A stretch of DNA of 64,000 nt from JADFGZ01 sp965222345 (GCA_965222345.1 CBDCTS010000006.1:1-64000); one strand, 5' to 3'. Positions 9,162-18,680 are shown, counted from the stretch's first letter. A program made the numbers and translations. The notes: generated from the letters alone by a model not told the origin.

Positions 9162-9800
9162 TCAACGGCGATGCGGATCGCCCGGAGCGATCTTGCGGGT
9201 CTGGATGAAGTGGTAGAGGGCGGAGCGGGAGACGTCCAGTATCTTGGCGATGGAGGCCTTGGAGACATCCTTACCCAACAGGGCCCGGATGTCTTGCTCC
9301 TTGCCGTCGAGCCTGGATGTTCCCAAGGCCCCCTTGGGCCGGCCGAGCCGTTTCCCCTTGGCTTTGGCAGCGGCGAGTCCTTCCTTGGTCCGTTCTGAGA
9401 TCAGGTCCCGCTCGACCTCGGCAAACAATCCGAACAGGGCGATCATGACCTTGGTCTGCAGGTCCTGCTTGCCGTCGAACTCGATGGCCTCCTTGATGGC
9501 GATGAAGCGGATCTTGCGCCGGACCAGGGTCTCCACGATCTGGATCACCTGAGAGAGGCTGCGGCCGAGCCGCGACAACTCGCTGACCAGCAGACGGTCG
9601 CCGGGCTCGAGCGCCCCCAACATTTCGTCGATGCGGCGCTCGAGCGGACTCTGGCGCGACGAGATGCGGGACTCGATGAATTGGTCGATCGGGAAGCGGC
9701 GTTTCTGGCTGAACTCGAGGATCGCCGGCTTCTGGTTGGCGAGGTCCTGCGAACGAGTGGAGACGCGGAGGTAGGCGACGGTTTTCAAGGCGGCGTCCAA
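9162..9800 (-). CDS. Serine recombinase (resolvase family)
   Basis: A 212-residue serine recombinase. The nucleophile is in AYLRVSTRSQD near residue 10; RLLVSELSRLGRSLSQ and FAEVERDLISERTKEGL follow, and a C-terminal DNA-binding helix-turn-helix (VSKASIAKILDVSRSALYHF) ends the protein. Length and order match the Tn3 resolvase/Hin class. No Tn3-type terminal repeats frame it here, so its element is unclear. The short frame downstream (MLRVPKPL) may once have been its partner. Confidence 0.85.
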   Translation of the reverse strand: MDAALKTVAYLRVSTRSQDLANQKPAILEFSQKRRFPIDQFIESRISSRQSPLERRIDEMLGALEPGDRLLVSELSRLGRSLSQVIQIVETLVRRKIRFIAIKEAIEFDGKQDLQTKVMIALFGLFAEVERDLISERTKEGLAAAKAKGKRLGRPKGALGTSRLDGKEQDIRALLGKDVSKASIAKILDVSRSALYHFIQTRKIAPGDPHRR

Positions 9801-9869
9801 GAAAAGGTCAAATGGGGTCTATTTCGGAGTGTTAAAGACTATAGTATCCGGAACATTGTATAGTCAACT

Positions 9870-10918
9870 CCTGCTTATACGGTTGTTTCAGCAAGCCCCA
9901 AGATGTTGGGGTGGAGGTCATCGCGTCTTGTCCAGGTCACGCGCGCGGCGGATGTGGGCGTAAGGCGTAGGAGCGTGTTGAGTTCCGAGACCAAGGAGGG
10001 TTTGGAAGGCTGCCATTGGGGTCTTGCGGCGGTTGTGTCGAAACACGAACTCATCGAGGTAAACCTGAAGCTGAGCGCGGCTCACGCCGTGGTACGTTCC
10101 GGTCAGCCATTGCTGCAGGTTGCCAATGGCACGATCCGCCAGCGGCACCACCGACTTGGCGCCTTTCCGCAAGTCAGTCCGGTGAGGTTGCGGACGAGAG
10201 ACGTGTTTGTAGCCGGCCTCTTCGAGGGCGGTAAAGGTCTTCAGACCGTCTGTGTAGATGGTCGAGCCGGGAACAACGTTCTGGGCAAGAAACCTGTCGA
10301 TCGTCACCTTCTTGAAGTCTGGAATAACGGACATGCGAACGCGCCCGGAGCGCTTCCCGCGTTTCTCAACAGCGACCATCACAAGGGCCGCACGGCGCCC
10401 CTTCAGTTGCCGGCTGCCTCGCAAACCTGCTTGCGGGCCGCCAATCCAGGTGTCATCGACCTCTACTTCTCCGTGCAAGGGCTCGCGAGCTGCGTTCACC
10501 ATGGCCCGTCGCAGTTTGTGCAACATCATCCAGGCGGTTTCGTAGCGCGACAGGCCGAGCTGACGCTGCAGTAGCAGCGCCGACACACCTCGCTTATCAG
10601 TTGTCATCAGGTACGCAGCCCAAAACCAAACCGTCAGCGGGGTCTTCGTATTGTGGAGCACCGTTCCCGACGTCAACGAGACCTGGTGTCGACACGCCGC
10701 GCACTGCCACCGTAGTTTCTGCTCGAGAATGTAGGCCTGCCGATGCCCACACTGAGGACAAAGGAACCCGTCGGGCCAACGACAAGCAGCCAGGTACTTC
10801 TGGCAAGCCTCCTCGGTCGCAAACTCCACCTGAAACTGACGCAGACTCTTCGGAAACGGCGGCCGGGCCACGCCCTACCCTACATCTTGGGGCTTGCTGA
10901 AACAACCGTATAAGCAAG
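9870..10918 (-). mobile_element. Complete IS1595-family insertion sequence
   Basis: The ends read CCTGCTTATACGG (left) and CTTGCTTATACGG (inverted right), extending to imperfect inverted repeats of over 30 bp that end near the words CCCCAAGATGT. The element is flanked by a perfect 8-bp direct repeat AGTCAACT at 9862-9869 and 10919-10926, the duplication length expected for this family. Its single gene is intact, so this looks like a recent, possibly active insertion. Confidence 0.92.
9918..10871 (-). CDS. IS1595-family transposase
   Basis: A 317-residue protein with an N-terminal zinc finger (CPQCGHRQ and CAACRHQ) and an ISXO2-like DDE domain: EVDDTWIGG, then TIYTDGLKTF, and the C-terminal YLDEFVFRHNRR. 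Length and domain order are those of complete family members. It is the only gene between the terminal repeats. Confidence 0.92.
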   Translation of the reverse strand: MARPPFPKSLRQFQVEFATEEACQKYLAACRWPDGFLCPQCGHRQAYILEQKLRWQCAACRHQVSLTSGTVLHNTKTPLTVWFWAAYLMTTDKRGVSALLLQRQLGLSRYETAWMMLHKLRRAMVNAAREPLHGEVEVDDTWIGGPQAGLRGSRQLKGRRAALVMVAVEKRGKRSGRVRMSVIPDFKKVTIDRFLAQNVVPGSTIYTDGLKTFTALEEAGYKHVSRPQPHRTDLRKGAKSVVPLADRAIGNLQQWLTGTYHGVSRAQLQVYLDEFVFRHNRRKTPMAAFQTLLGLGTQHAPTPYAHIRRARDLDKTR

Positions 10919-11109
10919 AGTCAACTAACGTCGGGCCATGATCTTCCCGTCTCGAAACCAATTGGCAAGCAAGCAGATCAGACGGACGGGGCGAGCGGAG
11001 GCTGTCACCAAGGAAGGCCTGGCCGCAACCCTGCTCCAGCACGTTAGCTCGATCGAATGGGACAACGTCATTCTCTACGGCCAGTACGTCCTCGATCGCG
11101 CCCTGGTCC

Positions 11110-11560
11110 GCTAAGGAACGGATCCTTATGTTGTATTTCAACACGAATGTGGGCGCTACCCTGGGCTGGTCAAGAGGGGCGAACTCGATCACGACACGGC
11201 TGTGTATCGCGCCGCTCGGAACGAGAGCGCCCGCTTGGTGGAACAGGGAGCCACGATCAGGCGGGTCCGCATCGACGCCGAGATGAAAAAACAGATTGCC
11301 CGAGCCGGTGAAACCGCGCGGCAAGGCGGCGGACGCGGCGCGCTGGAAGGCCGCCGAAGAGCTGGGGCTTCCCATCGAGGAGGGCCGCGTCATCTACCCC
11401 AACGCACAACTGGAGTACACCGACGCGGAAGGCCGCACGGGGCGCGTCAACGTCGAGGTAGCGTCGGAGCACTACCGCTCGGGGTCCATCGTTTCCAAGG
11501 CCGCCGCCGGGTTCGAGATGCACGGCAACGGCGGGCGCGCAACGGCCAACATACAACGCG
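11110..11560 (+). pseudogene. Replication-relaxation-like plasmid protein remnant
   Basis: Two adjacent frames give coherent protein: HDTAVYRAARNESARLVEQG and RIDAEMKKQIARAG in one, then AARWKAAEELGLPI and RIEY-like PNAQLEYTDAEGRTG with VASEHYRSGS in the next. The order recalls the C-terminal half of replication-relaxation (relaxosome accessory) proteins found next to conjugation genes. At least one frameshift near 11300 and no intact N-terminus make it a relic. It lies directly upstream of the trbC fragment. Confidence 0.4.
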
Positions 11561-11607
11561 CGGGCCCTGGGCCTGGCGGGACCTGGGACGCAAGGTCGAT
11601 CTCTTTT

Positions 11608-11883
11608 GTACGGACCCTTTGTACACGATTGCAAGCCGGGTTGCCGGTGTTGCTGTTGGTCCTTCTAGTCAAGGGGCAACTACTGGCGCAAGGGACAAGC
11701 CCTTGGCTGCAAGCGATTGACGTGTTGCAGGCCGCTTTCACCGGCCCCATTGGGCGGGGGTTGAGCTTAATCGCCATTGTGGTCGGCGGGCTGATGTTCG
11801 CCTTCGGCGAGGGCGGATCGAAGCGAGCCTTGGCTGGCAGCGAGCTTTCCCTGGGGCTTCCGACAGATATCAGGCCGTTGTGA
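11608..11883 (+). pseudogene. TrbC/VirB2 conjugal pilin fragment
   Basis: The frame has a hydrophobic signal-like segment (LPVLLLVLLVKGQLLAQG) followed by SPWLQAIDVLQAAFTGPIG and RGLSLIAIVVGGLMFAFGEG, the two-helix core of TrbC-type pilins. After GSKRALAG the homology stops and the frame ends 13 bp inside the convergent primase-helicase gene. No clear start codon exists, so it is a fragment. The likely parent operon is trbB-trbC, and a trbB gene sits at the other end of this window. Confidence 0.7.
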
Positions 11884-14332
11884 GTCCCGTCAAACGGGGT
11901 TGTTCGTAAACCTCCTGAACTCTGTATCCGATGGCGCTGTAGCCCTTCAGTCGGCGCTCGTACATTCGAGCCAACATCGGAACTTCAGCGTCCACGTAGT
12001 CGTAAACTCGGACAACCCGCTTGTTGTCATGAAGCCGATGTAGACGTCCGACGTACTGCTGGAGAGTTCCCTTCCACGAGATCGGCATCGCCAGGAAGAG
12101 AGTGTCCAGTCGTGCATCGTCGAATCCCTCGCCGATGTAACTGCCAGTCGCGAGAATCACTCGCTGGTCAGTTTCCCCTACCGATGCCAGAGCTTCCGCT
12201 GCGGCTCGTCGCTGCTTCGTTCCCATACCACCCTTTAGGACGAACACATTCTTCACGACTCCAGTGAGCTTCGTCTCGAAGTACTTCAGGTGCTCGGTTC
12301 GACCCGTAAGCAGTAAGGGAGAATGCCCAGATTCAACCGCCCGAACGAGATCCTCCACGATCATTTCGTTGCGAGCACGATCCCGCACAAGTGCCGCGTA
12401 GACATCGTGGATCGTCACATCAGTCAGGTTCGGCGCCATCCTGAAGTCTGTCTGCCGTGGAATCACAAAATGCTCGAACGGCGTCGATTCCGTCATGCCA
12501 CGAGCGCTGAGGCTGAAGCGGACCGGCCCGCATTGCATAAAGATAATCGGATGGTGGCCATCCTTACGTGTGGGTGTCGCCGTCAGACCAACAACATATT
12601 TGGCTTTGATCTGCCTCATTACCTGCTCGAACGTGAAAGCCGAAATGTGGTGGCACTCGTCCACAATCACCTGGCCGTACTCGGCGACACAGTCTTTGAC
12701 TTCTCCTTTCCGGTGGAGGCTCTGGAGAAGTGCGACGTCTACCCGACCGCTCCGATCCCTCTTCCCACCCCCGATTTGACCTACCGATGTTGGCGGTAGT
12801 TCCAGGAACATCATCAACCGCTCACGCCACTGGTCCAATAGTTGCTGACGATGGACCAAAACTAGAGTGCTTACCTTTCGCTCCGCAATGAGCCACGCTG
12901 CGACAGCGGTTTTGCCGAAGGCCGGCGGAGCGCTGAGAATCCCCTCGTCGCAGCCATTAAGCGTTGAAACGGCTTCCCGCTGGGAGGTCCGCAGCTGGCC
13001 CCGAAACTCAGCTTCAATCGCAGTTCCTCCGAACCGCTCGTCCCTGACTTCGGCCTTGACTTGGTGCGCCCCGAGGAGCGCCAGCACTTCCGTCAAACAC
13101 CCGCGAGGCAGCGCTACATGATTGGCTAGGTCTTCCCCGCAAGCGATGACTCTTGGCTTGTTGAAAGTGGAGAGCCGCATCGATTGAGCCTTGTAGAATT
13201 CGGGATTCTGAAAAGCCGCCAGTCGAAGCAAGCGATTCAGCATGCTAGAGGGAAGGTCCTTCTTCTCGATGTAAAGCAGGTTGGCACGTACCACGTGAAC
13301 TACTTCCGGAAGGGGTCCCTCGATAGGCCGCTCCCTCCGCTTTCGGGACGGCGGCAAGGTCCACGGATCTCGCTCATCCCCGCCCTCGGCGAGGCTGATT
13401 CGGACTCCGACGAGATCACCCTTGCTTTGGACTGCCGAAACGAGTTCCGCGGCTGCCTCAGCCGACATCCCTCGCAGTTTCGACAAAAAATCCCATTGGT
13501 CGCGGTACGGTCTAAACTCGGTATCGACGAAAACGCTGTTGCCCGCCTCCCGAGGAATCTTCTGCAAAGGCAAAGCGATGAGGTTTCCGAAACCGCCTTT
13601 AGGCATCGTGTCCTGGTTCGGAAAGAACCTGTCGTAGGAATCAAGTCCCACCTGATGCCGGCGCTCCATTGTCCGGGTGAGGATCGCGCAGCCGAGTTTC
13701 CGCGCCATCGCCGCTGACACTGCGCTACCAAAGAAGATCCATACGTGCCCGCCCCTGCCCGACCGCGAGCGCTCTAGCGCTGCCGGTACACCGAACTCCC
13801 GGCAAGTCTCGAGAAACGCAGCAGCATCCTGCTGCCAGGTTTTCTTATCGAAGTCGACGGCTAGGAACCAGCACGTCTCGTCCAGCAGCAGCGGGTAAAT
13901 GCCGATGGTTTGCTTGCCCATCAAGTGCCCCCGCACAACATCGTCTGTCAACGGCCGGAGTTTTCGGGTCTGGCGATCTACCTTCCTTCGGTCCGATTCT
14001 CTGGCCCCGAGATACGCTTTCCAGTCTCGATCCGCCTTTGGTGCATATCCGGCTCGCCCGTCGGGCTTCTCCCAGCGCACCGCATAAACATCTTCGCGGC
14101 CTCGGAACAGACTCCGAAAGAGAGCGAGCCGCTGCGCCGCTTGGTCTGGCACAGTCCGTTCGCCCAGTAGCTCGCCAGCAGGTGAAGGAGCCTCGTTGTT
14201 CGACGCAGCGGTGGGGATTGGAATGCCGTGCTCGGCCAATAAGCGTCGTAGTCGAGAGTTCTCCTCTCGTAGGCGGGCCGATTCTTCCAGAGCCGACTCA
14301 ATGAGTCTTTTCCGTGGATCCCTTTCGTTCAT
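11870..14332 (-). CDS. TOTE-type archaeo-eukaryotic primase fused to SF2 helicase
   Basis: An 820-residue fusion. A short coiled coil (residues 10-35) is followed by a primase-polymerase domain of the AEP class with LAVDFDKKTW (metal-binding DxD), SRSGRGGHVWIFF and a PNQD motif. From about residue 430 comes a superfamily 2 helicase: PPAFGKTAVAAW (Walker A), VIVDECHHIS (DECH box), VGLTATPTRKDG, GEGFDDARLD and QYVGRLHR (motif VI with arginine fingers). Such AEP-helicase fusions are known from the TOTE conflict systems, proposed to act on invading DNA. It lies 41 bp downstream of a Fic gene in the same direction, so the two are probably co-transcribed. The frame is intact. Confidence 0.82.
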   Translation of the reverse strand: MNERDPRKRLIESALEESARLREENSRLRRLLAEHGIPIPTAASNNEAPSPAGELLGERTVPDQAAQRLALFRSLFRGREDVYAVRWEKPDGRAGYAPKADRDWKAYLGARESDRRKVDRQTRKLRPLTDDVVRGHLMGKQTIGIYPLLLDETCWFLAVDFDKKTWQQDAAAFLETCREFGVPAALERSRSGRGGHVWIFFGSAVSAAMARKLGCAILTRTMERRHQVGLDSYDRFFPNQDTMPKGGFGNLIALPLQKIPREAGNSVFVDTEFRPYRDQWDFLSKLRGMSAEAAAELVSAVQSKGDLVGVRISLAEGGDERDPWTLPPSRKRRERPIEGPLPEVVHVVRANLLYIEKKDLPSSMLNRLLRLAAFQNPEFYKAQSMRLSTFNKPRVIACGEDLANHVALPRGCLTEVLALLGAHQVKAEVRDERFGGTAIEAEFRGQLRTSQREAVSTLNGCDEGILSAPPAFGKTAVAAWLIAERKVSTLVLVHRQQLLDQWRERLMMFLELPPTSVGQIGGGKRDRSGRVDVALLQSLHRKGEVKDCVAEYGQVIVDECHHISAFTFEQVMRQIKAKYVVGLTATPTRKDGHHPIIFMQCGPVRFSLSARGMTESTPFEHFVIPRQTDFRMAPNLTDVTIHDVYAALVRDRARNEMIVEDLVRAVESGHSPLLLTGRTEHLKYFETKLTGVVKNVFVLKGGMGTKQRRAAAEALASVGETDQRVILATGSYIGEGFDDARLDTLFLAMPISWKGTLQQYVGRLHRLHDNKRVVRVYDYVDAEVPMLARMYERRLKGYSAIGYRVQEVYEQPRLTGLTTA

Positions 14333-14373
14333 GGGCGGTTCTTGGGAGGCACTGCTTTCCGCTTGCCAAAGAG

Positions 14374-15531
14374 CTACGTCTCCTTCAACTCACCATTTTC
14401 ATCAAGCGTCACGGCCGGCACTGGTTTCAGCGGAATCGCGACGTGGTACCTTGCGTGGCGTCGCCCACCGTGCCGCTTCAAGGCACCTTTGGCAACCAAA
14501 TCAGCGAGGTCACGCGTCGCGGTCGCGGGCGAGGCCTTCGTGATCGTCATATAGTTGCCGGCGCTCAGCCCGCCCACGAACCCTTCCGGTCCTTCGCGCA
14601 ACATCCGCAACAGCGCTTTCTCCTGGCGCCCGTTAAGCCAGCTGCGCAGGCCGTCGAGTAGCTTGGTCTTGTCAATTAGGAATTCAACACGGGCCGCGGT
14701 GCGCCGCTGAGCTTCGATCGTGATTCCGGCGAACCACGAAAGCCAGGACGTTATCTCGTTATCTTCGTTGGCCGCCTCAAGAGCTGTGTAGTAAGCCTTG
14801 CGCCGTAGAAGCATCGTTGCGGCCAAGGCGGTCAGTGTTGGCTGTCCCAGGCATTGCGACAGAGCTTTCTCCGAGATCGCGCGGCCGATCCGCCCGTTAC
14901 CATCCTCGAACGGATGAATGGACTCGAAATACAGATGCGCAATCCCAGCCCGCGTCAGAGCGGGGAGAGAATCAACCCCATCGGGAGCGGTCCGGGTGAA
15001 CCAATCGATGAACTGCACCATATGCTCGGGCAATTCCGAAGCGGGTGGCGCCTCAAAGTGCACCCTAGGTAGATGAATGGGACCAGAAACGATCTGCATA
15101 GCTTCGTCGCTCGGCCGATAGCAACCAACGTCTTTCATATCCCGCCGACCGCTGAGTAACATCCTGTGCCAGCGGAACAGCATGTCACGCGAAAGCGGCT
15201 TTGCGAACGAGCGATAAAGATCCACCATCATCTCGGCGATACCTTGCTCCGCCGGACCTGCCCGCCGCTTATCAGTCGCCAGGCCGAGTTGCTTGCGGAT
15301 CGAGGACTGAACACTAGCCCGATCCAAGGTCTCACCCTCAATCTCAGATGTGGTCAGGGCTTCGGCACTGATCGCTTCGATCGTGAGTTGCTCCCGGTCA
15401 CCTTCATCTAGGTGTTTGACCGTGCCTGCTAACACACCGCTTCCGACGAGAAACACGTCCTCCGCCTTCTTTAGACGATCCTTGTCCCAGGAGAACTTGG
15501 GCCAGTCCGGTTGCTGCCAGTTCCACATCAT
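14374..15531 (-). CDS. Fic-domain AMP-transferase with N-terminal inhibitory helix and C-terminal winged helix
   Basis: A 385-residue class II Fic protein. Residues 61-66 (TSEIEG) match the inhibitory motif (S/T)xxxE(G/N), and HPFEDGNGRIGR near residue 220 is the complete catalytic Fic motif. The N-terminus (WNWQQPDWPKFSWD) is typical of the accessory domain that precedes such Fic folds. The last 90 residues form a winged helix (GNYMTITKASPATATRDLADL), so the protein may bind its own promoter. Fic enzymes transfer AMP or other nucleotide groups to target proteins. Its stop is 41 bp before the primase-helicase gene, suggesting an operon in which Fic modification may regulate the partner or act as a toxin; that is inference. 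Confidence 0.88.
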   Translation of the reverse strand: MMWNWQQPDWPKFSWDKDRLKKAEDVFLVGSGVLAGTVKHLDEGDREQLTIEAISAEALTTSEIEGETLDRASVQSSIRKQLGLATDKRRAGPAEQGIAEMMVDLYRSFAKPLSRDMLFRWHRMLLSGRRDMKDVGCYRPSDEAMQIVSGPIHLPRVHFEAPPASELPEHMVQFIDWFTRTAPDGVDSLPALTRAGIAHLYFESIHPFEDGNGRIGRAISEKALSQCLGQPTLTALAATMLLRRKAYYTALEAANEDNEITSWLSWFAGITIEAQRRTAARVEFLIDKTKLLDGLRSWLNGRQEKALLRMLREGPEGFVGGLSAGNYMTITKASPATATRDLADLVAKGALKRHGGRRHARYHVAIPLKPVPAVTLDENGELKET

Positions 15532-15549
15532 GAGCGAAAGCGGATAGTT

Positions 15550-15604
15550 CTATCGATCATGATAGCTCACAATATGATCGATTGAAACCCATTCAATCGA
15601 TCAT
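15550..15604. promoter_or_regulatory. Palindromic operator upstream of the Fic gene
   Basis: ATGATCGATTGAA (15574-15586) and its perfect inverted copy TTCAATCGATCAT (15592-15604) are separated by five bases. The core TCGATCAT recurs at 15553-15560. The array lies 20-75 bp upstream of the Fic start, where an autorepressor would bind. The winged helix of the Fic protein is a candidate binder. Confidence 0.55.
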
Positions 15605-15943
15605 GAGTTTGTGTTCCCGAACCTCGGTGAAGTGCTGTCGCCGCGTCTGCTCGCGTCGCGCGTAGGATTGAATCTCGTCCGGGCTGACCTCGAGCTGGTC
15701 CGCGACAAAGCAGGCGGCCGATCGCGGAGCTGCGCTCAAATTGCGCGGAACGAAGCCGAGGTAGCGAAGTGCACAAAGCTGAAGCGCGAGCCCCAAGCGG
15801 TTTGCTGCCCCCCGCCGGATGACGACGAGGTCCCGGTCGGCACCCGTCAGCGTGAATGCTCTGATCAGGTCATCGCCCGGGATTTCCTCGGGAAAGCCGG
15901 CCAACCTAGCCAACTCAGTCTCTGAGAAAATAGATACTGGCAC
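15593..15943 (-). pseudogene. Tn3-family transposase N-terminal fragment
   Basis: The frame starts MPVSIFSETELARLAGFP and continues LTGADRDLVVIRRG then NRLGLALQLCALRYLGFVP, which is the N-terminal DUF4158 region of Tn3-type TnpA. It stops after 116 residues within the Fic promoter, so almost 90 percent of the transposase is missing. It diverges from the resolvase remnant at 16071, as in Tn3 itself. Confidence 0.78.
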
Positions 15944-16070
15944 TGATGTCTCTTCCGATTGGGTTGAAGGTTTCCGAGTCGTAGTTTAAGATACCGATTG
16001 TGAGACCGCCCACGGCACGGATTTCGCTCCGTTCTCAGGCGTCACAGAAACGGTCGTTTTGGAGACGCCA

Positions 16071-16199
16071 GTGCTGATCGGCTACGCGAAGGTCAGCGAG
16101 CTATGCCTGGAGCTAGGCGTAACCAAGGCGACGATCTACCGCTACGTAGCGCCGGATGGTTCCTTGAGAGACCGAGGGCGACAGGTCCTGGCTCGCTAG
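16071..16199 (+). pseudogene. Internally deleted resolvase (42 codons)
   Basis: GTG start after GGAG, then LIGYAKVSELC fused to LELGVTKATIYRYVAPDGSL and a stop. This joins the first residues of a Tn3 resolvase to its C-terminal helix-turn-helix, with the catalytic domain removed. It could at most be a DNA-binding peptide. Confidence 0.6.
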
Positions 16200-16217
16200 G
16201 CGGTCCCAAGAGCGGCC

Positions 16218-16255
16218 CTTAACGTGCGATTTTGCTCCGTTACTGTCGGAACCCC
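16218..16255. repeat. Tn3-family 38-bp terminal inverted repeat
   Basis: Read inward from the right it begins GGGGTTCCGACAG and ends CGCACGTTAAG, 38 bases, matching the Tn3-family end. Together with the tnpA and tnpR remnants it marks the right boundary of a mostly deleted transposon; the left end is gone. Confidence 0.8.
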
Positions 16256-16293
16256 ATGATGGACGGGCTCTACTGCCAACGGATGAATAGTTT

Positions 16294-17400
16294 ATGGAAT
16301 TGATTCCGGAATCGTTACGTCGAGTTCATGAAGATGGCGAGATCGTGTTTTTCTGCGGTGCGGGTGTGTCCATGCCCGCGGGGCTGCCAAGCTTCAAGGG
16401 GTTAGCCAGAGCCGTCCTTATGGACCTGCTCCCACCCAAGGATAGTTGTGAACCCGGATCTACGGCAGCACTAGCATGGCAGGCTTTCGAAGATTACAGG
16501 TACGATGAGGCCCTGGGCATTTTGGAGTCCCCCCATGAAGGCTTCGATCCGAAGAACGTGCGCGAAAAAGTGCGCCATCACCTGTCATCGCCGAGGATCA
16601 GAACCCTCGAGAAGCATTTTATTTTGACCCGATTGGTGGATCTCGACACGGATCGCGGTCGCCTTGTCACAACAAATTTCGACCGCTTGTTTGAGAAGGC
16701 ACAAGCAAAACTGCCGAAGCAGGAAGGCTCCAGCCATTCGATGGCTGTGCATATTGCCCCGGCTTTGCCGCCAGCCAAGCCGCTGACTTTCCGAGGATTG
16801 GTATACCTGCACGGCAGACTGGAGAGTAGCCCGGATGACCGGCAACTCGTCTTGACCACGGCCGACTTTGGTATGGCCTACATGCTGGAAGGATGGGCGC
16901 TCAAGTTCTCGTCCGAGCTGTTCCGCCACTACCGAGTCGTCTTTATCGGATACCGCGTTGAAGACCCAACGATGCGCTATCTGGTGAGCGCTCTGGCGGC
17001 AGCGCGCGGGGAAAGCCCGCAGCAATTCAAGGAGCCTTACGCTTTTGCACCCTATGGCGGTGGCGAAGAAGTAGCAACTGCGGCAGAAGCCGAACAGCAA
17101 TGGCAACTCAAGGGTATAACGCCGCTTTCTTACGATGCCGCCAACGACCACCAACAGCTTTGGGACGCGCTAGGGGAGTGGGCCGATGATCACCGTCAGG
17201 GCCTCGAGGGGCGTCGGCAAAAGGTGACCCTCCTCAGCCAAACCTCACCTACGGACGAAAACGATCCTGCTATCGGAGAGATAGCTTGGGCGCTCAAGGA
17301 TGTCGAGGTTGCAAGATATTTTGCAGATCTGAAGGAGGAACGCCGTCCGAAGCCGGGCTGGATTGTTCCTCTAGAAAAGAAGGTTCTTCCGGGTTTCTAG
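16294..17400 (+). pseudogene. Giant SIR2 protein, part 1 (SIR2 domain), broken by ISL3
   Basis: Residues 1-360 hold a SIR2 domain: FFCGAGVSMPAGLPSF, VTTNFDRLF, VYLHGRL and VFIGYRVEDPTMRYL cover glycine loop, N/D site, histidine and the distal NAD-binding segment. The native frame ends at the ISL3 insertion (17382); the last few codons before the stop belong to the element. Deleting the element plus one 8-bp duplication rejoins PLEKK to GLLSLATSV and continues for almost 300 codons. The reconstructed protein would be about 1250 residues, the layout of defence-associated sirtuins with a long C-terminal sensor. NAD depletion on phage sensing is an inference from that family. Confidence 0.78.
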
Positions 17401-18680
17401 TGGGCGAGTGTGGCTCGGTGGTAGTCTCGCGGGATGCAAGACCGCGAGCTATACCGCCAGATTCTGGGCATCGAAAGTCCCTGGAAAGTCGCGCGAGTGG
17501 AGCTGCGCCGAGCCGACGGCGAAGTCCACATCTTCCTCGAACACGACGAGCAAGTCCGCTGGCCGTGCCGCCAATGCAGCGCCGTGTGCGCACTCCACGA
17601 TCATCAGCCCGAACGCCGCTGGCGTCACCTCGACACCTGTCAGTACCGCACGATCCTGCACGCCCGGCCGCCGCGCAGCGACTGCTCCGAGCACGGGCCG
17701 CGCGTCGTGCGACTGCCCTGGGCCGAGGCTTCCAGCCGCTTCACCGCGCTGTTTGAAGCTCTCGCGATCTCGTGGCTGAAGGAAGCCAGCCAGCAAGGCA
17801 TCGCCGAGTTGCTGGCGCTGAGCTGGGACGAGATTCACGGCATCCTGGAACGCGCCGTGCAACGTGGGCTCGAACGTCGCGCGGCAGAGCCGATTCCCTA
17901 CCTGGGCGTCGACGAGAAGAGCTTCCGCAAGCGCCATCGCTATCTCACCGTCGTCAACGATCTCAACCGCTCGCGCGTGTTGTTCGTCGCCGAGGGACGC
18001 CGCCAGGCCAGCCTGGACGGCTTTTGGAAGACGTTGAGCGCAGAGCAACTCGCCCGAGTCGAGGCCGTCGCGATGGACATGTGGGATCCTTACGTCGCCT
18101 CGACCCGGGAGCATCTCGACGAATCGGAGAAAAAGATCGTTTACGACAAATATCACATCGCGGCGCATCTGGCGAAGGCGGTGGACCAAGTGCGGCGGGC
18201 GGAGAACAAGCGTTTACTGGCCCTCGGCGACGAACGTTTGACAGGCACGAAGTACGCTTGGCTGCGGCATCCGGCGAACTTTTCCGAGGACGCCTGGCGC
18301 GAGTTCCGCGCGCTGCGCGAAAGCGACTTGAAAACGGCGCGGGCGTGGGCGTTGAAGGAAACGGCGATGCGGCTGTTCGACTATCGTCGCGAATCGGCGG
18401 CGCGAGCTTTCTTCGAGCAATGGCGCGGCTGGGCGAGTCGCAGCCGGCTGACGCCGATGGTCACCGTAGCGCGGATGTTGACGGCTCGCCTCGAAAACAT
18501 ACTCACGTATCTGAAACACCGCATTACGAACGCGGTCAGCGAGGGGTTGAACTCAAGGATTCAATGGGTCAAGGCCACGGCGCGCGGTTTCCGCAATCAA
18601 CAGAACTTCATCAACGCCATCTACTTCCACTGTGGGAAACTCGATCTGGCTCCTTCGCCCACTTAAAACCCGGAAGAGCC
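17382..18680 (+). mobile_element. Complete ISL3-family insertion sequence
   Basis: Terminal repeats read GGTTCTTCCGGGTTT (left) and GGCTCTTCCGGGTTTT (inverted right), the typical ISL3 ends. A perfect 8-bp direct repeat GAAAAGAA flanks it at 17374-17381 and 18681-18688. The transposase is intact, so the insertion looks recent compared with other elements here. Confidence 0.95.
17434..18666 (+). CDS. ISL3-family transposase
   Basis: A 410-residue protein with an N-terminal zinc-binding region (CRQCSAVCALHDH), then YLGVDEKSFRKRHRYLTVV and VAMDMWDPYVAS carrying the DDE aspartates, VYDKYHIAAHLAKAVD, and the C-terminal RITNAVSEGLNSRIQWVK with the glutamate. Length and motif order are complete for the family. 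Confidence 0.93.
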   Translation: MQDRELYRQILGIESPWKVARVELRRADGEVHIFLEHDEQVRWPCRQCSAVCALHDHQPERRWRHLDTCQYRTILHARPPRSDCSEHGPRVVRLPWAEASSRFTALFEALAISWLKEASQQGIAELLALSWDEIHGILERAVQRGLERRAAEPIPYLGVDEKSFRKRHRYLTVVNDLNRSRVLFVAEGRRQASLDGFWKTLSAEQLARVEAVAMDMWDPYVASTREHLDESEKKIVYDKYHIAAHLAKAVDQVRRAENKRLLALGDERLTGTKYAWLRHPANFSEDAWREFRALRESDLKTARAWALKETAMRLFDYRRESAARAFFEQWRGWASRSRLTPMVTVARMLTARLENILTYLKHRITNAVSEGLNSRIQWVKATARGFRNQQNFINAIYFHCGKLDLAPSPT

